A DNA stretch of 64,000 nt from Lichenicola sp965198575 (GCF_965198575.1 NZ_OZ240671.1:3100001-3164000); one strand, 5' to 3'; counted from the stretch's first letter, positions 44,271-53,395 are shown. Notes: a model not told the origin generated them from the sequence alone. A program made the numbers and translations.

Positions 44271-46172
44271 ATGCCGAAACCCAGCCTGGCTTGGTTGCCC
44301 GAGCCGACCGATTTCGTCACGCGCATCAAGGCGCTCGAGGCGGCCGGGACCGTTGCGTGGGCGGACCTGGTGGCACTTGCCAACCAGCGCCTGGATTTCC
44401 TCAAGGTCGAGCGGCTCGACAAGCTGGTGCGTCGCCATTTCGGGGAAGCCCCGCCGCCGGGACTGCCGACCAAGCCGGTGCGGCTGGCGATCCTCGGCTC
44501 CTCGACCACGGTGCATCTGCTCGCCCCCATTCGCGTCGCGGCCCTCAGGCGCAACATCTGGCTCACCCTGCATGAGGGCGAGTATGGCCAGTATCAGCAG
44601 GAACTCGCCGACGTCGATGCGGAGCTGCACCGTTTCCGGCCCGACGTGGTGTTGCTGGCGTTCGACAGCCGGCATGTGACCGCAGGCTTCGACGCTGCCT
44701 CCGATGCCGCCGCCGCCGACGCCGCGCTGGATGAGCAGCTCGGCCGGATGCGCCAGTGCTGGTCGCTTGCCCGCGAGAAGCTGGGTGCGGCGGTGATCCA
44801 GCAGACGGTGATGCCGACCCTGCCGACGCTGATGGGCAGCAACGAACAGCGCCTGCCCGGGTCGCCGGTGCGGCTGATCGCGCGGATCAACCAGGCGCTG
44901 CGCAGCGAGGCCGATGCGGCCGGCGTGCAGCTGCTCGCACTCGACGATGCGGCGGCGCAGGACGGCATCAACGAGTGGCACGACCCGGTGCTGTGGCATC
45001 GCGCCAAGCAGGAGGTCACCCCCGTCGCAGCTCCCGTGTATGGCGACCTGGTGGGGCGGCTGGTCGCGGCGTTGCAGGGCCGCAGCTCGAAATGCCTGGT
45101 GCTCGATCTCGACAACACGCTGTGGGGCGGGGTGATCGGCGATGACGGGCTGGAAGGCATCGCCATCGGCCAGGGATCCGCACTCGGCGAGGCGTTCCTG
45201 TCGGTGCAGGAGTACGCGAAGTCGCTGGCCAAGCGCGGCGTGATCCTGGCGGTGTGTTCGAAGAACGACGAGGTCAACGCCTTGTCGGCGTTCGAGAAGC
45301 ACCCCGACATGCTGCTGAAGCGCTCCGACATCTCGTCGTTCTTCGCCAACTGGGACGACAAGGCGACCAACCTGCGGCGCATCGCCAAGGACCTGAATAT
45401 CGGCCTCGACAGCCTGGTGTTCCTCGATGACAACCCGTTCGAGCGCAACCTGGTCCGCGGCGAGTTGCCCGAGGTGGCGGTGCCCGAGATCCCCGACGAC
45501 GATCCGGCGCTGATGGCCAAGGTGCTGGCCGATGCGGGTTATTTCGAGGGCCTGTCGATCACCGACGAGGACCGCGCGCGCACCGTGCAGTATCAGGCGA
45601 ACCGCGAGCGCGCCGCCCTGGAAAGCTCGGCGACCGACCTGCCGGCGTATCTGCGCAGCCTGGAGATGCAGCTGGTCTGGCGTCGGTTCGACCGCATCGG
45701 GCTGAGCCGTATCGTCCAGCTGATCAACAAGACCAACCAGTTCAACCTGACCACGCGTCGCAAGACCGAGGAGCAGGTGAGCGCGCTGATGGCGGATCCG
45801 AACTCCTTCGGGCTGCAGCTGCGGCTGCTCGACCGGTTCGGCGATAACGGCATCATCGCCATCGTGATCGGGCATGTCGACGAGGCGAAGGTCTGCCACA
45901 TCGACACCTGGCTGATGTCGTGCCGGGTGCTCGGCCGTGGCGTCGAGGAGGCGACATTGGCGCTGATCGCACAGGCGGCAGGCGAGCTCGGCGCCGAGAC
46001 GCTGGTCGGCGAGTACATCCCGACCGCCAAGAACGGCATGGTGTCCGGCCATTACGGCAAGCTCGGCTTCTCCGATCACGTCGAGCAGGCGCATGGCGGC
46101 CACGTGGCCCGGCTGTCGCTGCATGACTTCGTGCCGGCAGAGAGCTACATGGCGATCAGCGAAGGCGCCTGA
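44271..46172 (+). CDS. FkbH-like HAD-IIIC phosphatase / glyceryl-ACP synthase
   Basis: This 633-residue protein has three parts. Residues 65-250 are an SGNH-like domain (LAILGSSTTVHLLAPI). Residues 265-410 are a HAD-IIIC domain with the catalytic LDLDNTLWGGVIGDDG, CSKND and FLDDNPFERN. A C-terminal GNAT-like domain contains LINKTNQFNLTTRR, HIDTWLMSCRVLGRGVE and YIPTAKNGMV. FkbH homologues take 1,3-bisphosphoglycerate and load glycerate onto an acyl carrier protein. A stand-alone ACP gene follows after 40 bases, which supports that reaction here. GAGG lies six bases before the ATG. No polyketide synthase is nearby, so the use of glyceryl-ACP is unknown. Confidence 0.88.
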   Translation: MPKPSLAWLPEPTDFVTRIKALEAAGTVAWADLVALANQRLDFLKVERLDKLVRRHFGEAPPPGLPTKPVRLAILGSSTTVHLLAPIRVAALRRNIWLTLHEGEYGQYQQELADVDAELHRFRPDVVLLAFDSRHVTAGFDAASDAAAADAALDEQLGRMRQCWSLAREKLGAAVIQQTVMPTLPTLMGSNEQRLPGSPVRLIARINQALRSEADAAGVQLLALDDAAAQDGINEWHDPVLWHRAKQEVTPVAAPVYGDLVGRLVAALQGRSSKCLVLDLDNTLWGGVIGDDGLEGIAIGQGSALGEAFLSVQEYAKSLAKRGVILAVCSKNDEVNALSAFEKHPDMLLKRSDISSFFANWDDKATNLRRIAKDLNIGLDSLVFLDDNPFERNLVRGELPEVAVPEIPDDDPALMAKVLADAGYFEGLSITDEDRARTVQYQANRERAALESSATDLPAYLRSLEMQLVWRRFDRIGLSRIVQLINKTNQFNLTTRRKTEEQVSALMADPNSFGLQLRLLDRFGDNGIIAIVIGHVDEAKVCHIDTWLMSCRVLGRGVEEATLALIAQAAGELGAETLVGEYIPTAKNGMVSGHYGKLGFSDHVEQAHGGHVARLSLHDFVPAESYMAISEGA

Positions 46173-46212
46173 ACCGGCGCCTCATCGTCCAATAACTGAG
46201 GAGACACACGAC

Positions 46213-46458
46213 GTGGCGACGGAAGCGGAAGTCTATGCGGGCCTCACCGAGGTGTTCCACGAGGTGTTCGGCGACGACACCCTGAAGATCACGCCCACCA
46301 CCTCGGCGGACCAGGTGCCCGGCTGGGACTCGATCAAGATGGTGACCATCATCATCAGCGTCGAGCAGCATTTCGGCATCAAGCTGCGCTCGCGCGAGGT
46401 CGACCAGCTGAAGAATGTCGGCGACCTGGCGACGCTGATCCAGGCGAAAGCCGCCTGA
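46213..46458 (+). CDS. Acyl carrier protein
   Basis: This 81-residue acidic helical protein has the phosphopantetheine site GWDSIKMV at about residues 38-45. The flanking helices (YAGLTEVFHEVFGDDTLKIT, QLKNVGDLATLIQAK) are those of an ACP. The motif DSI instead of DSL is usual for specialised ACPs. TGAGGAGA at 46197-46204 precedes the GTG start at 46213. It lies 40 bases after the FkbH-like gene and is the likely acceptor of its glyceryl group. Confidence 0.9.
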   Translation: MATEAEVYAGLTEVFHEVFGDDTLKITPTTSADQVPGWDSIKMVTIIISVEQHFGIKLRSREVDQLKNVGDLATLIQAKAA

Positions 46459-46481
46459 TCTCCTGACCTGGGCTGGGTTCT

Positions 46482-47756
46482 TTGGGCCAGGGCGGCAACG
46501 CGCCGGGAGCGGTGCCCGGATCGTGGATCGCCGACGCGGCGGCGGCGGCGCGGAATTCGACGCGCATCCTGGCCGGATCGGTCGAGGCCACGCGCAACCG
46601 GGCGCTGCAGGCCGCGGCGACGGCGATCCGCGATCGCTGCGTGCAGATCCTGGCCGCGAACGCGCGGGATCTCGACGTCTCGACCGCCACGGATGCGTTC
46701 CGCGACCGGCTCACCCTGACGCCGGCTCGCATCGACGCGATGGCGCACGGGCTGGATGAGATCGCCGCGTTGCCGGATCCGCTCGGGCGTGAACTTGCGG
46801 CCTGGACCCGGCCCAACGGGCTGCAGTTCCGGCGCGTGGCGACGCCGATCGGCGTGATCGGCATGATCTATGAGAGCCGACCGAATGTCGGTGCCGACGC
46901 GGCAGGGCTGTGTCTCAAGTCCGGCAACGTGGTGATCCTGCGTGGTGGCTCCGAGAGCCTGCACAGCGCGCGCGCGATCCACGCTGCGATGGTCGAGGGG
47001 CTGATCGCGGCCGGGCTGCCCGAGGCGTGCGTGCAGATACCGCCGGACGCCGATCGCGCGCATGTCGGGGCGATGCTGGGAGCGGCGGGGCTGGTCGACC
47101 TGATCATCCCGCGCGGCGGCCGGTCGCTGGTCGAGCGGGTGCAGCGCGAGGCGCGGATGCCGGTGCTGGCCCACGCGGAAGGCCTCTGCCACACCTACGT
47201 CCATCGTTCGGCCGATGCCGACATGGCGCGGCGCCTGGTCGCCAACGCCAAGATGCGCCGCACCGGCATCTGCGGCGCCACCGAGACGCTGCTGATCGAC
47301 GCGGCGGTCGCCGGTGCGCTGCTGCCGCCGATCATTGCCGACTTGGGCGCACTCGGTTGCGACTTCCGGGCCGACGCAGCCGCCCGCGCCATCGTGCCGG
47401 GGCTGACACCGGCGGCCGCGGATGATTTCGACACCGAGTGGCTGGATGCAACGCTGTCGGTCGCCGTGGTGGCCGATCTCGACGCGGCGCTGGCGCATAT
47501 CGCAGCCCATGGCAGCGGCCATACCGAGGCGATCGTGGCGGAGGACGAGGCGGCCGCGCGCCGGTTCCTGGCCGGCACCGATAGCGCGGTGGTGCTGTGG
47601 AACGCGTCGACGCAGTTCTGCGATGGCGGCGAGTTCGGCTTCGGCGCGGAGATCGGGATCGCCACCGGGCGGGTGCATGCGCGCGGTCCGGTCGGGCTCG
47701 AGCAGCTCACGACGTTCCGCTACGAGGTGATCGGGACCGGCCAGACGCGGCCGTGA
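46482..47756 (+). CDS. proA: Gamma-glutamyl phosphate reductase
   Basis: This 424-residue aldehyde-dehydrogenase-fold enzyme reduces glutamyl 5-phosphate in proline synthesis. Motifs are RVATPIGVIGMIYESRPNV, ADAAGLCLKSGNVVILRGGS, LVDLIIPRGGRSLV, the catalytic Cys in RRTGICGATETLL, and EFGFGAEIGIATGRVHARGP. The start is uncertain: TTG at 46482 gives the full N-terminal helix, GTG at 46512 is the next choice; neither has a good ribosome-binding site. proC is 20 kb away and proB is not in the window. It overlaps or nearly meets nadD. Confidence 0.95.
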   Translation: MGQGGNAPGAVPGSWIADAAAAARNSTRILAGSVEATRNRALQAAATAIRDRCVQILAANARDLDVSTATDAFRDRLTLTPARIDAMAHGLDEIAALPDPLGRELAAWTRPNGLQFRRVATPIGVIGMIYESRPNVGADAAGLCLKSGNVVILRGGSESLHSARAIHAAMVEGLIAAGLPEACVQIPPDADRAHVGAMLGAAGLVDLIIPRGGRSLVERVQREARMPVLAHAEGLCHTYVHRSADADMARRLVANAKMRRTGICGATETLLIDAAVAGALLPPIIADLGALGCDFRADAAARAIVPGLTPAAADDFDTEWLDATLSVAVVADLDAALAHIAAHGSGHTEAIVAEDEAAARRFLAGTDSAVVLWNASTQFCDGGEFGFGAEIGIATGRVHARGPVGLEQLTTFRYEVIGTGQTRP

Positions 47757-47803
47757 CCCACGGCTCACGAGCTGGCGTGCCGCACCGCGGCGATCGGCGG
47801 CGG

Positions 47804-48415
47804 ATGCGCATCGGGCTGCTCGGCGGCTCGTTCAATCCGGCGCATGACGGGCACCTGCAGGTCGCCCGGCAGGCGCTGGTGCAGTTGCAGCTCGACCAGG
47901 TGTGGCTGCTGGTCTCCCCCGGCAACCCGCTCAAGCCGCGTGCCGGCATGGCCCCGCTCGATGTGCGCCTGGCAGGAGCGGGGGCGATCGCCGATGGGCG
48001 CCGGATCGTGGCGACCGACATCGAGCGGAGCCTGAACACCCGCTACACGATCGACACCGTCCGCCACCTGCGGCGGCGGTTCCCCGAGGTGCGCTTCGTC
48101 TGGCTGATGGGCGCCGACGGGCTGGCCGAGCTGCCACGCTGGCGTCGCTGGCGCGAACTGGTGCGGACGGTGCCGGTCGCCGTGCTGCCACGGCCGTCCT
48201 ACAATCATCGGGCTCTCGCCGGCCGGGCGGCGCTGCGGCTGCGGCACGCGCGGCACCCGGCGCGGGAGGCGACGATCCTTGCGAACCAGGCAGCACCTGC
48301 CTGGATCTTCCTGACCGCGCCGCAAACCGACATCTCGGCCACCGCCCTCCGGCGCGAGCGCGAAACCGGGCGTGGCAAACGCAAGCCTTGGCCGGGACGC
48401 GCGACAGGCCGATAA
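47804..48415 (+). CDS. nadD: Nicotinate-nucleotide adenylyltransferase
   Basis: This 203-residue enzyme makes deamido-NAD from nicotinate mononucleotide and ATP. It begins MRIGLLGGSFNPAHDGHL (nucleotidyl-transferase HxGH-type site DGHL). VWLLVSPGNPLKP and the C-terminal TDISATALRRER correspond to the ISSTxxR motif. A GTG at 47753 overlapping the proA stop would add 17 residues and fits an operon overlap, but the family normally begins at the MRIGLLGG strand. It is followed by rsfS. Confidence 0.92.
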   Translation: MRIGLLGGSFNPAHDGHLQVARQALVQLQLDQVWLLVSPGNPLKPRAGMAPLDVRLAGAGAIADGRRIVATDIERSLNTRYTIDTVRHLRRRFPEVRFVWLMGADGLAELPRWRRWRELVRTVPVAVLPRPSYNHRALAGRAALRLRHARHPAREATILANQAAPAWIFLTAPQTDISATALRRERETGRGKRKPWPGRATGR

Positions 48416-48561
48416 AGCGCCTCTCGACACCAGAGAGACGGAGTGCCATCCGTCAGACACGTTCCGGCAGGAGACCGATCATCGCCAGGAAGCCCATCGC
48501 CGAACCCGGCAAATCCACCCGAGCCGGTGCGTCCAGGCCCTCAGCGGCACTGGCCGAGGCG

Positions 48562-49008
48562 GTGCGCGCGCCCGGCACCCCACGCAAGAAGGCCGCCGCC
48601 GCCGGACCGCAGGGCCCGCGTGGCAAGGCCGCACCCCGGGCGACGCTGGAGCCGTCGGTGCTGGAGAAGTATCTCGGCGTGATCACCGAGAGCCTGGCCG
48701 ACGACAAGGGCGAGGACATCGTCACCCTGGACCTGACCGGCCGCGCCTCGTTCGCCGATCGCATGGTGATCGCCACCGGCCTCGCCGACCGCCAGATCAG
48801 TGCGATGGCCACGCACCTGGAGACCAAACTCAAGGAGGTCGGGCTCAAGCGGGTGCTGATCGAGGGCGCCGGCGGGTCGGACTGGGTGCTGATCGATGCC
48901 GGCGACATCGTCGTGCATCTGTTCAAGCCGGACGCGCGTGCGCTGTATGCGCTGGAGCGGATGTGGGGCGCGGATCTCGACGAGCCCGCGGACGAGGGTC
49001 CGACCTGA
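48562..49008 (+). CDS. rsfS: Ribosome silencing factor RsfS
   Basis: RsfS binds ribosomal protein uL14 and blocks subunit joining. The conserved domain (EPSVLEKYLGVITESLADDK, GRASFADRMVIATGLADRQI, DWVLIDAGDIVVHLFKPDARA, YALERMWG) is complete. The start is unclear. In frame, no ATG occurs until inside the domain. GTG at 48562 gives 148 residues with a basic Ala/Pro-rich leader. A strong AGGAG at 48470-48474 stands before an in-frame ATC codon, so translation may begin farther upstream at a rare start. It lies between nadD and rlmH, the usual order. Confidence 0.88.
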   Translation: MRAPGTPRKKAAAAGPQGPRGKAAPRATLEPSVLEKYLGVITESLADDKGEDIVTLDLTGRASFADRMVIATGLADRQISAMATHLETKLKEVGLKRVLIEGAGGSDWVLIDAGDIVVHLFKPDARALYALERMWGADLDEPADEGPT

Positions 49009-49020
49009 GCCTCGCCCGCC

Positions 49021-49476
49021 GTGCGGCTGATCGCCGTGGGGCGGATGAAGGACGGGCCGGAGCGCGATCTGCTGGAGCGCTACCAGCAGCGCCTGGCGCC
49101 GAGGCTCGAGCTGGTCGAGGTGCCCGAGGGCCGCGGCGCCCCGATCGAGATCAAGCGCCGTGAGGCCCAGGCGCTGCTCGCTGTTCTGCCGCCGGCGGCG
49201 CTGGTCGTGGCGTTGGACGAGGGCGGCGAGCGGCCCGACAGTCTCGGCTTTGCAGCCCGGCTCGAGGCGTGGCTCGTTGCCGGCCGGCCGCTCTGCTTCG
49301 TGATCGGCGGCGCCGAGGGGCTCGATGCCAGCGTCATGGCGCGTGCCGATGCCAGCCTGTCGCTGGGGGCGATGACCTGGCCGCACATGCTGGTGCGCGG
49401 GCTGCTGGCGGAACAGCTCTATCGTGCACGAGCGATCAGCACCGGACATCCGTATCACCGTGCCGGACGACCCTGA
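49021..49476 (+). CDS. rlmH: 23S rRNA pseudouridine-1915 N3-methyltransferase RlmH
   Basis: This 151-residue SPOUT methyltransferase acts on the 70S ribosome. The end of the protein holds the SAM-binding trefoil (FVIGGAEGLDASVMARADAS, LSLGAMTWPHMLVRGLLAEQ, LYRARAISTGHPYHRAG). The start is GTG, 12 bases after rsfS. The length is normal for the family. Confidence 0.95.
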   Translation: MRLIAVGRMKDGPERDLLERYQQRLAPRLELVEVPEGRGAPIEIKRREAQALLAVLPPAALVVALDEGGERPDSLGFAARLEAWLVAGRPLCFVIGGAEGLDASVMARADASLSLGAMTWPHMLVRGLLAEQLYRARAISTGHPYHRAGRP

Positions 49477-49491
49477 TGGCATCGCACCTGC

Positions 49492-49821
49492 TCAGCCGGG
49501 CGTGGCCGCAGGTCCAGAGGTTCGAGCATTGCCGGCAGCGGGCGTCGCGCACCGGAAGATGATGTCGAAGGCGGTCGGGTAGTATGGGGTGAATGGGTCG
49601 CCATCCGGACGCAGGTCCAGGATCGTGCTGACCCTCGCCTGTTGCAGGCAGAAGCGGCTGGCCTCGGCCAGGACCAGACGGTTCGCCTCGCGGCCGCCTC
49701 CGAGTGCGGGTGCACGCTCCACCGACAGCGTATAGGTGTCGGGGCCGACTGCCACGACGGCGCTGTCGAAGCCGCATCCGGCGAGACAGCAGAGCAGCGT
49801 GCCCGCAAAGAATGTCCGCAT
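49492..49821 (-). CDS. Small predicted lipoprotein
   Basis: This 109-residue protein starts MRTFFAGTLLCCLAGCGFDS, with lipobox LAGC and the lipidated cysteine at 16. The body has VGPDTYTLSVERAPALGGG, a helix EANRLVLAEASRFC, and a C-terminal FDIIFRC strand. This pattern (short domain after a lipobox, TYTLS...A...A...YC) is common among small alphaproteobacterial lipoproteins of unknown role. It is convergent with rlmH and divergent from the NTF2-like gene. The ribosome-binding site is weak. Confidence 0.72.
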   Translation of the reverse strand: MRTFFAGTLLCCLAGCGFDSAVVAVGPDTYTLSVERAPALGGGREANRLVLAEASRFCLQQARVSTILDLRPDGDPFTPYYPTAFDIIFRCATPAAGNARTSGPAATPG

Positions 49822-49911
49822 CGTTTTGCGCAGGGCGTTGAAGGCCCTCTCCTGGCGAACGATCCGGCCTGTCCGGCGATACAGCCTCGTCGCACGATGA
49901 GGGATAGCACG

Positions 49912-50274
49912 ATGGATGACGCACGGATCTGGGGTTCCGAGGAAGGTCTCTGGACAGGTGATGCGGAGAACTACCGCGCCACGATCGACGAGGAATGCCT
50001 GATGGTGCTGCCGGCGCCGCCATTCGTGATGAGCGGCGCGCAGGCGGTCGAAGCGGTCGCGAGCACGCCGCGCTGGAGCACGGTCGAGCTGTCCGAGCGC
50101 CAGGTGTCGCGACCCCAGGAAGGCCTGATCGTGATCGCCTACAAGGCAGTGGCGGAGCGAGAAGGCGTAAGCCCATACGAGGCGCACTGCACCACCACGT
50201 ATCGCCGGCTGACCCAGGGCGAATGGCGGGTCGTGCAGCACCAGCAGACCCCGCCGCTGATCTCGAGCCCGTAG
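49912..50274 (+). CDS. NTF2-like (DUF4440-type) protein
   Basis: This 120-residue protein has the cone-shaped NTF2 pattern: a first helix (EEGLWTGDAENYRATIDEEC), LMVLPAPPFVMSGAQAVEAV, and strands ending CTTTYRRLTQGEWRVVQHQQ. Such proteins may be small enzymes or binding proteins; no active-site residues can be assigned. GAGGGA lies eight bases before the ATG at 49912, so I prefer it over the ATG at 49897. Confidence 0.75.
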   Translation: MDDARIWGSEEGLWTGDAENYRATIDEECLMVLPAPPFVMSGAQAVEAVASTPRWSTVELSERQVSRPQEGLIVIAYKAVAEREGVSPYEAHCTTTYRRLTQGEWRVVQHQQTPPLISSP

Positions 50275-50331
50275 GTCGGCCGCAGCCGGGGGCGCCCGTG
50301 CGTCACCTCCCGTCCGGCGGGTGGGGGACGT

Positions 50332-50904
50332 TCAGGCGAACCGCACCGTCCTGTCCTGCTTCGTATCCAGAAGCTGCAGCGCGATGTCTCCGGCTCCGAG
50401 CTTCGGGTCCAGCCCGACCAGCGATCGGCCGGTGAAGGTTTTCCAGAACTGGCCGTTCCTGAACGCGCTCAGGCTCCCATCTTGCTCGGTCCTGACGGTA
50501 ATGGGTGCCGTACTGCCGGGGATCGGCGTGCGGGCCACGGTGAGGCCCGACTTGGTAGCGGAGCCTGCTGCGACGGGTACGCCGGACGCGGACGACTCAA
50601 AGCTGATGAGGTTGGCAAACCGGGCCAGCCCGGCGATCTGTTCGGCTTTGGCCTTCGCCGTCATGGCCGCACCGAATTGGGACTCGTATCCCGTCCAGTC
50701 GGTGTTCTGCTGCATCCAGGCCAGCTTGTTATAGACCGTGATGTCTTCGAGCACCGCGGCGACAAGGGGATCCTTGCCGGCCTGGGTGACAGGCGGAACG
50801 TCCAGCACCGACGCCGGAACGACGGCGCTCAGGGAGTACAGTCCGTCAGACCCGGCGGATGCTGTCGCCGCAGTCGTCGAAAGGGATGCCGGAGAAACGC
50901 TCAC
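50332..50904 (-). CDS. Hypothetical protein
   Basis: This 190-residue protein is not recognised. It is rich in Ala, Ser and Thr with few charges at the N-terminus, and has a regular middle helix (VYNKLAWMQQNTDWTGYESQ, FGAAMTAKAKAEQIAG). The C-terminal half has beta character (GNGQFWKTFTGRSLVGLDPK-like). There is no signal peptide or membrane segment. Codon use supports a real gene. It lies alone between the NTF2-like gene and the 797-residue unknown, on the same strand as the latter. Confidence 0.6.
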   Translation of the reverse strand: MSVSPASLSTTAATASAGSDGLYSLSAVVPASVLDVPPVTQAGKDPLVAAVLEDITVYNKLAWMQQNTDWTGYESQFGAAMTAKAKAEQIAGLARFANLISFESSASGVPVAAGSATKSGLTVARTPIPGSTAPITVRTEQDGSLSAFRNGQFWKTFTGRSLVGLDPKLGAGDIALQLLDTKQDRTVRFA

Positions 50905-51001
50905 ACCTGATCTCCTCGATCCGGAGGACCAGGCGCACCTTGTCGGCCATATTCCTTACCAGGAGGTAAACGCCACCAGCTCCTGATGCGATGGTGAACG
51001 G

Positions 51002-53395
51002 CTACGCGTGATTGAGGGCAAACCGGCGCACCAGACCGAACAGGGCTGCCTCGTCCACGCGGAAATTGGCACGGTCGGGAGCCTCGCCGGGGACCATGAT
51101 GTCCTGCACATGGTCGGCGGGCAGGAACACCAGCTCGGACGGCGCCTCGAGCACGGCCGGGTTGTGGTACAGGTCGAGATCGCCGCGCTGCACCAGGTTC
51201 CAGTGCCCGGTCATCACCAGGCCGGGCGTGTTGCAGATCCAGCGGTATTTCGCGAGCGCCGCGCCCCAGGGTGCGACGAAGAAGCCCGCCCGGCGGCACC
51301 AGATCAGGCTGACCGGCACCGGCCGGCCGATCGTGTCGACCAGCCGCACGCCGCGTGCCGCACAGGTCTCTGCCAGTGCCGCCGCAATGGCGCGCTCGGC
51401 ATCAATGAACGGGGTGGCGCCGGGACGGTCGTCGGCAACGCTGCGGTAGGTGGCGCCTTCTGCGGAGGAGTTGTGCCCGTCCAGCACGATCACCGGCAGC
51501 TTCGGCGCGAATGCCGTCACCAGATCCTCGACCAGCCGGCCGAATACCCCGGCCTGGTCCTCGAGCGTGCGGTTGCCGACCCGCAAGCCCAGCAGGATCA
51601 CCGGCGTCCCTGGGGCGATCGCGGCCATCTCGGCACGCTCGCCGTCCCAGCGCGGGTCGGTGTCGATCGCCGCCATCACGTGCGCGCCGACGCTGCGGGT
51701 CACCACCATGCCGGTGATCTTCATGACCCGCGTGCCGGTCTCGTAGAAGGTGCGGATGCTGTGCTCGAACGGGCTCGGCCGGCGGATCACCCGGCCTTCG
51801 AGCTCGGGATGGATGCGGTCGATCGGGCCGTACATCTCGGCCGCCAGATGGCTGTCGAACACCAGGCAGGGCGGCAGCTTCCCGGCCGGCACCCTGGCGA
51901 CCAGCGCGTCCAGGCCGGTCAGGTCCTGCCAGAGATAATGCCCGATATGCAGTGTCGGCTCGCCGCGGAAGGCCTGCACCAGCGGACCGGCGGGGGAGGG
52001 CGCGTGGGCCTTGATGCGCGCGTTGCCGATGGCGATGCTCTGCCCGTACACCAGCAGGTGGCGTTGCATCATGGCGACGAAATCCAGGCAGTAATGCCGG
52101 GTGCGGGTGGCGCTTGCCGCGTCGGCGGCGACCAGCAGGTCGATCGACGGGAAATAGATCCCGAAGGTGCGGAAATGCCATTCCAGCGCCACGATGTGGA
52201 ATGTCAGGTCGTGCCGGGCATCGTGCAGCTGGTACGCAAAACAGAGATTGTCGTAGTACAACGGCCGCAGGATCGTCCGCACCTTCTGTCCGTCGACCGG
52301 TGAGGGCCAGCTCGTTTCACCCTGCAGCAGCATCTCGATGAAGTTCTCCTGCAGCGGCTGCAGGCAGGCGGCGCGGGCATGTTCCGGATCGATCGCGACT
52401 TGCCCGGTGCCGGTCGGGATCACGTAGCCGAGGTTGCGGGGCAGCGGCTCGGTCAGCGTCCAGACCTGGGTCGGGTGCGGGATGCCGGCCTCGGTGCGGC
52501 TCTCCAGCATCAGCGCCATCAGGTCGAGCTTGATGACCTCGTGCAGCGCCAGGAAGCGGATCAGCCGGGCATCGACAGGCTCGTCCGGATGCAGCAGCAG
52601 CGATCGCCAGAGCTGGGCGAAGAGCGGCCTGATCACCCGTGCAAGCTGGGTGCGCGCTGCCGGATGCAGGGTCGTCGCCTGGTGGCCGATGAACTCGCCG
52701 CGATGGTCGAGATACCAGACCGCAGCCGCGCCGCTCTCGTGGCTCAGCTCCAGGATCAGCACCGGGAAGGCGAGGGTGCAGATGCGGAGCGGCTGCCAGC
52801 CCGGATGCAGCACCGCCGGCGCACCGCCCTGCAGCACGATGAGGCCGGTGGCGCCGATCATGAAGCGGCCGTCCCGGGCGTGCACCGGCAGTGTGTGGTC
52901 GTCCGGAGGCGGCGCGGGCGCGGTGTCGGCCAGGCGCTGCTCGAGCGGCAACCGGGCGGGATCCGGGGCGTCGGGCGCGGCCAGGCACATCTGCTCGAGC
53001 GTCCGACGCAGGCTCGGCTGCAGCGACAGGAAGGCACTGACCGGCTCGGGCTGGCCATCGCCGAGCCGCCCGTCCCGCAGCCAATCCAGCACCGGGCGGA
53101 TGGTGTCCAACACGATGTGCAGCTGCTCCGGAGGCAGGCTGTCCAGGTTCGGACGCAGATGCTCGAACGCCTCGTCGAGCATCCACAGGCCGCTCTCACC
53201 GGTGGCTGCGTGGAACTCGAGCAGCAGCAGCGGCTGCAGCAGGCGAGACAAGGCGCCGGCCCGCCAGCCGGGAGCGAAATGACGCACTGCCTGGCCGCCG
53301 AGCCGGAGGGTGCGCAGTCGATCCTGGTCCCTGACCATCACGACGCCGTCGACCTGCATGGTGGCGTCAGGCTGGTGCAGCGGATCGAACGGCAT
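51002..53395 (-). CDS. Large protein of unknown function, GT61-like C-terminus
   Basis: This 797-residue protein has no signal peptide or membrane helices. Residues 1-400 contain two related halves that each mix a beta segment and Leu-rich helices (RLLQPLLLLEFHAATGESGL and PVLILELSHESGAAAVWYLD), which suggests an internal duplication. From residue 480 onward the pattern becomes alpha/beta (DSHLAAEMYGPIDRIHPELE, VILLGLRVGNRTLEDQAGVF, PVIVLDGHNSS). Close to the end come a FFVAPWGAALAKYRWICN stretch and NPAVLEAPSELVFLPADHV. The G-A-x-L-x-N context recalls family 61 glycosyltransferases, but this is weak evidence. It diverges from the holin-hydrolase gene across 184 bases. Confidence 0.7.
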   Translation of the reverse strand: MPFDPLHQPDATMQVDGVVMVRDQDRLRTLRLGGQAVRHFAPGWRAGALSRLLQPLLLLEFHAATGESGLWMLDEAFEHLRPNLDSLPPEQLHIVLDTIRPVLDWLRDGRLGDGQPEPVSAFLSLQPSLRRTLEQMCLAAPDAPDPARLPLEQRLADTAPAPPPDDHTLPVHARDGRFMIGATGLIVLQGGAPAVLHPGWQPLRICTLAFPVLILELSHESGAAAVWYLDHRGEFIGHQATTLHPAARTQLARVIRPLFAQLWRSLLLHPDEPVDARLIRFLALHEVIKLDLMALMLESRTEAGIPHPTQVWTLTEPLPRNLGYVIPTGTGQVAIDPEHARAACLQPLQENFIEMLLQGETSWPSPVDGQKVRTILRPLYYDNLCFAYQLHDARHDLTFHIVALEWHFRTFGIYFPSIDLLVAADAASATRTRHYCLDFVAMMQRHLLVYGQSIAIGNARIKAHAPSPAGPLVQAFRGEPTLHIGHYLWQDLTGLDALVARVPAGKLPPCLVFDSHLAAEMYGPIDRIHPELEGRVIRRPSPFEHSIRTFYETGTRVMKITGMVVTRSVGAHVMAAIDTDPRWDGERAEMAAIAPGTPVILLGLRVGNRTLEDQAGVFGRLVEDLVTAFAPKLPVIVLDGHNSSAEGATYRSVADDRPGATPFIDAERAIAAALAETCAARGVRLVDTIGRPVPVSLIWCRRAGFFVAPWGAALAKYRWICNTPGLVMTGHWNLVQRGDLDLYHNPAVLEAPSELVFLPADHVQDIMVPGEAPDRANFRVDEAALFGLVRRFALNHA

